Both the position numbers and the translations under genes were made by a program. A DNA stretch of 64,000 bases from Rhyacichthys aspro (lineage: Eukaryota > Chordata > Actinopteri > Gobiiformes > Rhyacichthyidae): NCBI GenBank assembly GCA_036850595.1, contig CM072162.1:18343758-18407757 (forward strand), in the 5' to 3' direction. Numbering within the stretch: the stretch's first letter is position 1; every line of letters starts with the position of its first letter. The notes beneath the pieces are model-generated. The model saw only the letters and a list, made by a program, of their open reading frames with translations. It was not told the DNA's origin and did not search any database. Below, in pieces: positions 62,401-64,000 of this stretch.

Positions 62401-63458
62401 TATCGAGATGCAGAGTAAGTGGGATTTCACACCATCTGTAAAAATAACATGTATTTAAACTAATTTTTGTCTTCTTGTTCATTCTTTGCAGGAGATGCAA
62501 ACAGACAGATTAGTGAATACAAATTTAAGCTGTCTAAAGCAGAGCAGGAAATGGGTACAATGGAGCAGAATGTAAGTAACAAAACTCACAGATAACCTTA
62601 AAATGTATTAATATATTGGAAGAGAAATATTGTAACTGTCGCTGTTGTGTTTTTTCAGATTAACAGACTTGAAGGGCAGGTGTCCAGGTACAAGACAGCA
62701 TCAGACAACGCAGAGAAAGTAGAAGATGAACTCAAAGCTGAAAAACGGAAGCTTCAAAGAGAGGTAAAATGAATATTCATGTTATAGTGCAAGTAATGAG
62801 AGCTCTATGGTTCTCTTCTGACCTGATAATAAAATACAAATGATATGCATGTCCTCAATAAGTCTTCAGATCCCTCAAAATTTCACAATGACCGAGAAGA
62901 TGTTGGCCTAAATTGAAGTTTATTATACCTACTCTCATTACAGTAACCACATTATTACCTGTAGTTGTTTGAACAAGGTCAGTGTCACATGAGCAAAACA
63001 AAAACCTCATATATTTATATTTCAATCTCATTTCACATCATGGATAATATCACTGAAGCGTTTTTATTGAGAGCATCAGGGACAAAGGAATTTTTTACCT
63101 TTTAGTATACCAATGTACCTAGCCCAAATAGCCCAAATGGGAATCCTGGTGTAGGCTTAATTGCTCAGTGTCACTCCCCTATTTTTTTTTTAAACAGTGA
63201 GGCCTATTTTTGCCATATTGAGGGTTTGTGTATTTGAATATATTTCTACAGAAAAGGAAAAAAGAGAAAACAAACTCCATTATAACACCAGGAGTGAAGA
63301 TAAAGCCAGACACTTAAACCTATCCTCTGTTCTGTTCCCTGTCCCAGCTGCGTACGGCTCTAGACAAGATCGAGGAGATGGAAATGACCAACAACCACCT
63401 AGTGAAGCGCCTGGAGAAGATGAAGGCCAACAGGAACGCGCTTTTGTCCCAGCAGTGA
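41312..63458 (+). CDS. lrrfip2: LRRFIP2, leucine-rich-repeat Flightless-interacting protein 2, whole gene
   Basis: Twenty-six coding exons join into 761 codons plus stop (human about 721 aa). The N-terminus MGTQGSGRKRAPLKDRFSAE and RDIRMRELERQQKE match LRRFIP2 rather than LRRFIP1 (KDRF versus RERL). A Ser-rich, exon-rich middle (residues 60-345) with SAADYFSRSNRRGSIVSDLD leads to DPDTSLSELR, then a long coiled coil (386-562), KHGLVIIPDGTPNGDV, EAAQVLESAG and a C-terminal coiled coil ending LEKMKANRNALLSQQ. The family binds Flightless-I, is reported to bind Dishevelled and activate canonical Wnt signalling, and to act with MyD88 in TLR signalling; it is cytoplasmic. It has no LRR itself: the name refers to its partner. 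Exon inclusion varies between mammalian isoforms, so not all exons need occur together. Confidence 0.95.
45475..45561 (+). CDS. lrrfip2: lrrfip2 exon 3
   Basis: Residues 31-59, [20 protein letters not shown] then RELERQQKE: a charged helix nearly identical across LRRFIP1 and LRRFIP2. Phase 0 at both ends; donor GTACTG. The intron before it is 4.1 kb, the longest in the gene. Confidence 0.97.
46616..46678 (+). CDS. lrrfip2: lrrfip2 exon 4 (short KWGQI exon)
   Basis: Acceptor CTTCCATCCAG ends at 46615, donor GTAGGC. Residues 60-80: LSYH, seven serines (five from an AGC run), then RKWGQIHQWM. It aligns with the mammalian LRRFIP2 segment containing RKWGQIQKWL at the same place. Only 63 nt and with no ATG, it is easily missed. 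The AGC run may vary in length. Confidence 0.8.
47372..47431 (+). CDS. lrrfip2: lrrfip2 exon 5
   Basis: Residues 81-100, ADTEKARASSVSRSSSRHHR, between acceptor TGACTTCAG and donor GTTTGT. Corresponds to the 'EDSERAR...SSHHR' segment of mammalian LRRFIP2. Phase 0 in and out. Confidence 0.9.
47493..48138. mobile_element. Candidate TTAA-flanked MITE in lrrfip2 intron 5
   Basis: TTAA at 47493-47496 is followed by AGGTCACCCCTTATT, and AATAGGGGACCT precedes TTAA at 48135-48138. The ends are imperfect inverted repeats (AGGTC-CCCCTATT core) with the TTAA target duplication typical of piggyBac-type elements. There is no transposase. Because the match has indels, a chance pairing is possible, but an 'AGGTCCCCTATT' end is familiar from fish repeats. 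Confidence 0.5.
48219..48257 (+). CDS. lrrfip2: lrrfip2 exon 6
   Basis: A 39-nt exon (residues 101-113, GLEDDVMSVRSYR) between acceptor TTCAACAG and donor GTGCGT. It matches the LRRFIP2 'VEDxxSIRSxxS' motif. Contains a full CRE palindrome TGACGTCA (48230-48237) within the coding sequence. Confidence 0.88.
48465..48536 (+). CDS. lrrfip2: lrrfip2 exon 7 (Ser-rich, duplicate-like A)
   Basis: Residues 114-137, ending SSKSRSSSRKKDLL. The acceptor TTTTGAAG is weaker than average; donor GTGCGT. Its 3' half resembles exon 9, suggesting exon duplication. Probably a cassette exon. Confidence 0.85.
49313..49360 (+). CDS. lrrfip2: lrrfip2 exon 8 (Ser-rich)
   Basis: 48-nt exon, residues 138-153, SDGLSSSSALKSSRST; acceptor CTCTTCAG, donor GTATGT. 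Phase 0 both sides and low complexity. Accepted because the splice sites are strong and the frame fits. Confidence 0.82.
49467..49535 (+). CDS. lrrfip2: lrrfip2 exon 9 (Ser-rich, duplicate-like B)
   Basis: Residues 154-176, SSVYSDLHGHRKTSSSSSRK then DLL. The ending SSSSSRKDLL parallels exon 7 and the mammalian HKDLL segment that precedes GLYFDQRNYSS. Acceptor GCTGAACAG, donor GTCAGT. Confidence 0.88.
50036..50125 (+). CDS. lrrfip2: lrrfip2 exon 10
   Basis: Residues 177-206, starting TGLYHDQRNYTSLTKTKPLP, matching the GLYFDQRNYSSL block of mammalian LRRFIP2. Donor GTCGGT is non-optimal, so the exon may be alternatively spliced. Confidence 0.9.
51129..51194 (+). CDS. lrrfip2: lrrfip2 exon 11
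   Basis: Residues 207-228, Ser/Thr-rich, ending TGTTLTRSYST. Acceptor CTCTCCACAG, donor GTCCGT. Poorly conserved in sequence; accepted from splice sites, frame and position. Confidence 0.78.
51548..51601 (+). CDS. lrrfip2: lrrfip2 exon 12
   Basis: 54-nt exon, residues 229-246, ASICDDTGLYGSGYSSKA, resembling the LRRFIP2 'SLYNGGLYNPYG' region. Donor GTAAGT is strong. Confidence 0.83.
51729..51785 (+). CDS. lrrfip2: lrrfip2 exon 13
   Basis: Residues 247-265, PSEYSWYSSGASSTRSSPV, aligned with mammalian PSECSYYSSxxSSARSSP. The intron before it is only 127 bp. Donor GTGAGC. Confidence 0.92.
52482..52553 (+). CDS. lrrfip2: lrrfip2 exon 14
   Basis: Residues 266-289, SSSDDDTVSSVSQERCSRGR then RDSV; compare mammalian NDDTASIVSSDRASRGRRES. 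Preceded by a TG-rich intron end (52441-52472). Donor GTGAGC. Confidence 0.93.
53316..53429 (+). CDS. lrrfip2: lrrfip2 exon 15
   Basis: Residues 290-327, CSDFSDISESAADYFSRSNR, RGSIVSDLDEMGFPDLET. SAADYFSRSNRRGS is one of the most conserved motifs of the protein. Acceptor GTAAACAG, donor GTAAGT. Confidence 0.96.
53802..53843 (+). CDS. lrrfip2: lrrfip2 exon 16
   Basis: 42-nt exon, residues 328-341, LDEKCEKQYSDYSR, matching mammalian LDEKSDKQYAENYTR. Strong acceptor (TTATTTTACAG) and donor (GTAAGT). Confidence 0.94.
54286..54417 (+). CDS. lrrfip2: lrrfip2 exon 17
   Basis: Residues 342-385, beginning PSSRCATPGLSAATLASLGG and ending with the invariant DPDTSLSELR just before the coiled coil. Donor GTAAGG. 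Confidence 0.96.
55749..55820 (+). CDS. lrrfip2: lrrfip2 exon 18 (DIYELKDQIQDVEGRYMQ)
   Basis: Residues 386-409, DIYELKDQIQDVEGRYMQGL then KELK; opens the main coiled coil. In mammals this exon is absent from some isoforms, which then join SELR to ESLSEVEEKY. Phase 0 at both ends supports skipping here too. Confidence 0.96.
57182..57352 (+). CDS. lrrfip2: lrrfip2 exon 19 (coiled coil)
   Basis: Residues 410-466, [36 protein letters not shown]. Highly conserved heptad-rich helix. The next intron is only 83 bp. Confidence 0.97.
57436..57528 (+). CDS. lrrfip2: lrrfip2 exon 20 (coiled coil)
   Basis: Residues 467-497, ELERQKHMCTVLQHKQEELK then EGLRQRDELIE. Acceptor TCATTTCAG, donor GTAAGG. Confidence 0.97.
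58095..58330. repeat. Possible teleost interspersed repeat in lrrfip2 intron 20
   Basis: AAACAAACTCTGGTGTGGTT, CCAAATGAACCCACC, CACTTCCAGCTGCACTCTGG and GTCCGATTGAAATATAAATG then GCCACATGGACC follow a common fish repeat as remembered ('aactctggtgcggttcgattgaaatgtgaatgccacacggacc'). Limits are approximate and terminal repeats were not identified. Confidence 0.45.
58763..58855 (+). CDS. lrrfip2: lrrfip2 exon 21
   Basis: Residues 498-528, ENQQMRTKLDALTREVFDLQ, ETINWKDKKIG. Corresponds to the optional mammalian segment ending LQETxxWKDKKIG. Acceptor CCGCTGCAG, donor GTAGGA. Confidence 0.95.
60274..60375 (+). CDS. lrrfip2: lrrfip2 exon 22
   Basis: Residues 529-562, ALERQKEYFDCIRNERDELR, DELADIKGKAKAGE. 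Together with exon 21 it forms a coiled-coil module that some LRRFIP isoforms omit, joining DELIE directly to KHGLVIIPDG. Donor GTAGGT. Confidence 0.95.
60935..61067 (+). CDS. lrrfip2: lrrfip2 exon 23
   Basis: Residues 563-606 plus one base: KHGLVIIPDGTPNGDVNHEH, then SGITVVTQEAAQVLESAGDG. First exon of the gene to end in phase 1. Acceptor TCCTGACAG, donor GTGAGT. Confidence 0.97.
61533..61645 (+). repeat. Fish interspersed-repeat fragment in lrrfip2 intron 23
   Basis: GGCGGTACACCCTGGACAGG, CACTCTCACTTATCC, GGGGCACTTAGGTCACCATT, CACCTATCATGCATGTCTTT match in order a very abundant teleost repeat ('gggtacaccctggacagg...ctcacattcacacc...caatttagagtcacc...aacctaacatgcatgtctttggactgtggga'). The expected continuation after GTCTTTGGA is replaced by homopolymer-rich sequence. 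Confidence 0.65.
61638..61790. other. Homopolymer-rich, possibly misassembled stretch
   Basis: After TGTCTTTGGA the sequence becomes runs of single bases: G7, AAAAAA, CAAAAATTTTGGGGGCC, a T7-C6 run, a T9-C5 run. This differs sharply from both flanks and from the repeat that should continue here. It looks like poor base calling rather than biology. Confidence 0.5.
62244..62414 (+). CDS. lrrfip2: lrrfip2 exon 24
   Basis: Completes Asp607 and codes for residues 608-663 plus one base: VRLRKLADEKDELLAQIRKL, KNQLEEEKQK, then a variable stretch and GTDLHFIEMQ. Acceptor GGTTTGTAG, donor GTAAGT. Coiled coil. Confidence 0.96.
62492..62571 (+). CDS. lrrfip2: lrrfip2 exon 25
   Basis: Completes Arg664 and codes for DANRQISEYKFKLSKAEQEM through EQN (to residue 690). 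The intron before it is only 77 bp. Donor GTAAGT. Confidence 0.97.
62659..62763 (+). CDS. lrrfip2: lrrfip2 exon 26
   Basis: Residues 691-725, INRLEGQVSRYKTASDNAEK, VEDELKAEKRKLQRE. Acceptor TTTTTTCAG; intron before it 87 bp. Highly conserved C-terminal coiled coil. Confidence 0.97.
63348..63458 (+). CDS. lrrfip2: lrrfip2 exon 27, terminal coding exon
   Basis: Residues 726-761, LRTALDKIEEMEMTNNHLVK, RLEKMKANRNALLSQQ, then TGA at 63456-63458. Ends at the same place as mammalian LRRFIP2 (…ALLAQQ). Confidence 0.97.
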   Translation: MRTALDKIEEMEMTNNHLVKRLEKMKANRNALLSQQ

Positions 63459-64000
63459 GAAAAAGCAGAGCCGCCACAAAAGCCCTTAAACTCGCACCTC
63501 AGACCTCTCTGACTGCCATACTGCGTCTGGAGCACATTTCCATTTTCGGCTATAACACTTTATCATTTGTAGCTAACCAAAAACACTTGTAGCACAGGGA
63601 AAAGAAAAAAAAAGAATGAACTGTGTCCTACTTTTTTGTTTTGTCTGGCGGGCTGCCAGCGTTTTGGGAGGTATGACTCAGAAACCTAATAATAATAAAA
63701 CTCTAACGTTGCTGGGAGATGCACTTTCGGACATTTCTCTAGTCACTACTTAATTTACAGCTCTTTGTACTACATCATGTTATCCATAAGGTTTTATTTC
63801 TCTGGGTGCTTGGCTGTATTTCGTTTTGTTTTTTGATAAGTTGCATGAATGAGTATAAGAACGCTTTTTAAACCCCTCCTCGCGGCTGCTCCGGCCCCTG
63901 CACCCTCCCGGCTTCCCTCACAGTGAAGTGCCTTCTCGCTTTAGGAGACTGGGGGTCCGCACCACTCCACTGAACAGTCATTGTTTTAACAGGTACTGAA
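63459..64000 (+). other. lrrfip2 3' UTR (continues beyond the window)
   Basis: Non-coding sequence follows the stop without further splice sites. An AATAAA at 63694-63699 could serve as an early poly(A) signal about 240 nt past the stop. The true 3' end may lie outside the window. Confidence 0.6.

Overview
The window looks like teleost fish nuclear DNA. Genes are split by short GT-AG introns, intergenic DNA is AT-rich with long (TA)n and (ATT)n microsatellites, and there are remnants of fish-type interspersed repeats (hAT-like and TTAA-flanked MITEs, a dead LINE tail, tRNA-SINE-like pieces). Two protein-coding genes can be read with confidence, both on the + strand. Nothing prokaryotic, no CRISPR array and no complete tRNA or rRNA gene was seen.

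Layout. 1-11.2 kb: non-coding DNA with repeat remnants, a LINE 3'-end fragment (about 4.75-5.2 kb, minus strand) and one tentative unassigned exon-like ORF (4339-4512). 11.2-15.8 kb: a complete four-exon Dapper/DACT gene, best matched to dact2. It has a CCAAT/GC-box upstream region, a uORF overlapping the start codon, an 858-residue product ending in the PDZ-binding tail MTLV, and a poly(A) signal at 15749. 15.8-39.6 kb: about 24 kb with no recognisable gene, holding several non-repetitive blocks that could be regulatory, a diverged tandem duplication, a hAT-type MITE with near-perfect 8-bp target-site duplication, and other repeats. 39.6-64 kb: lrrfip2, with one non-coding first exon and 26 coding exons (761 codons if all are joined). 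Its 3' UTR runs off the window.

How the genes relate. DACT proteins bind Dishevelled and modulate Wnt signalling. LRRFIP2 is reported to bind Dishevelled and promote canonical Wnt signalling, and also to act in MyD88/TLR and Flightless-I complexes. Two Dishevelled-binding modulators therefore sit head-to-tail, about 24 kb apart. Whether that is functional or chance cannot be told from sequence.

No wholly new system was found. The best leads are the neighbouring pair, a perfect 23-bp inverted repeat just upstream of lrrfip2, the long run of phase-0 cassette-like exons in lrrfip2 (including a duplicated Ser-rich exon and a short conserved exon that simple ORF calling misses), and an intronic stretch that looks like poor-quality assembly. 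Family identities rest on remembered protein sequences, not on database searches.
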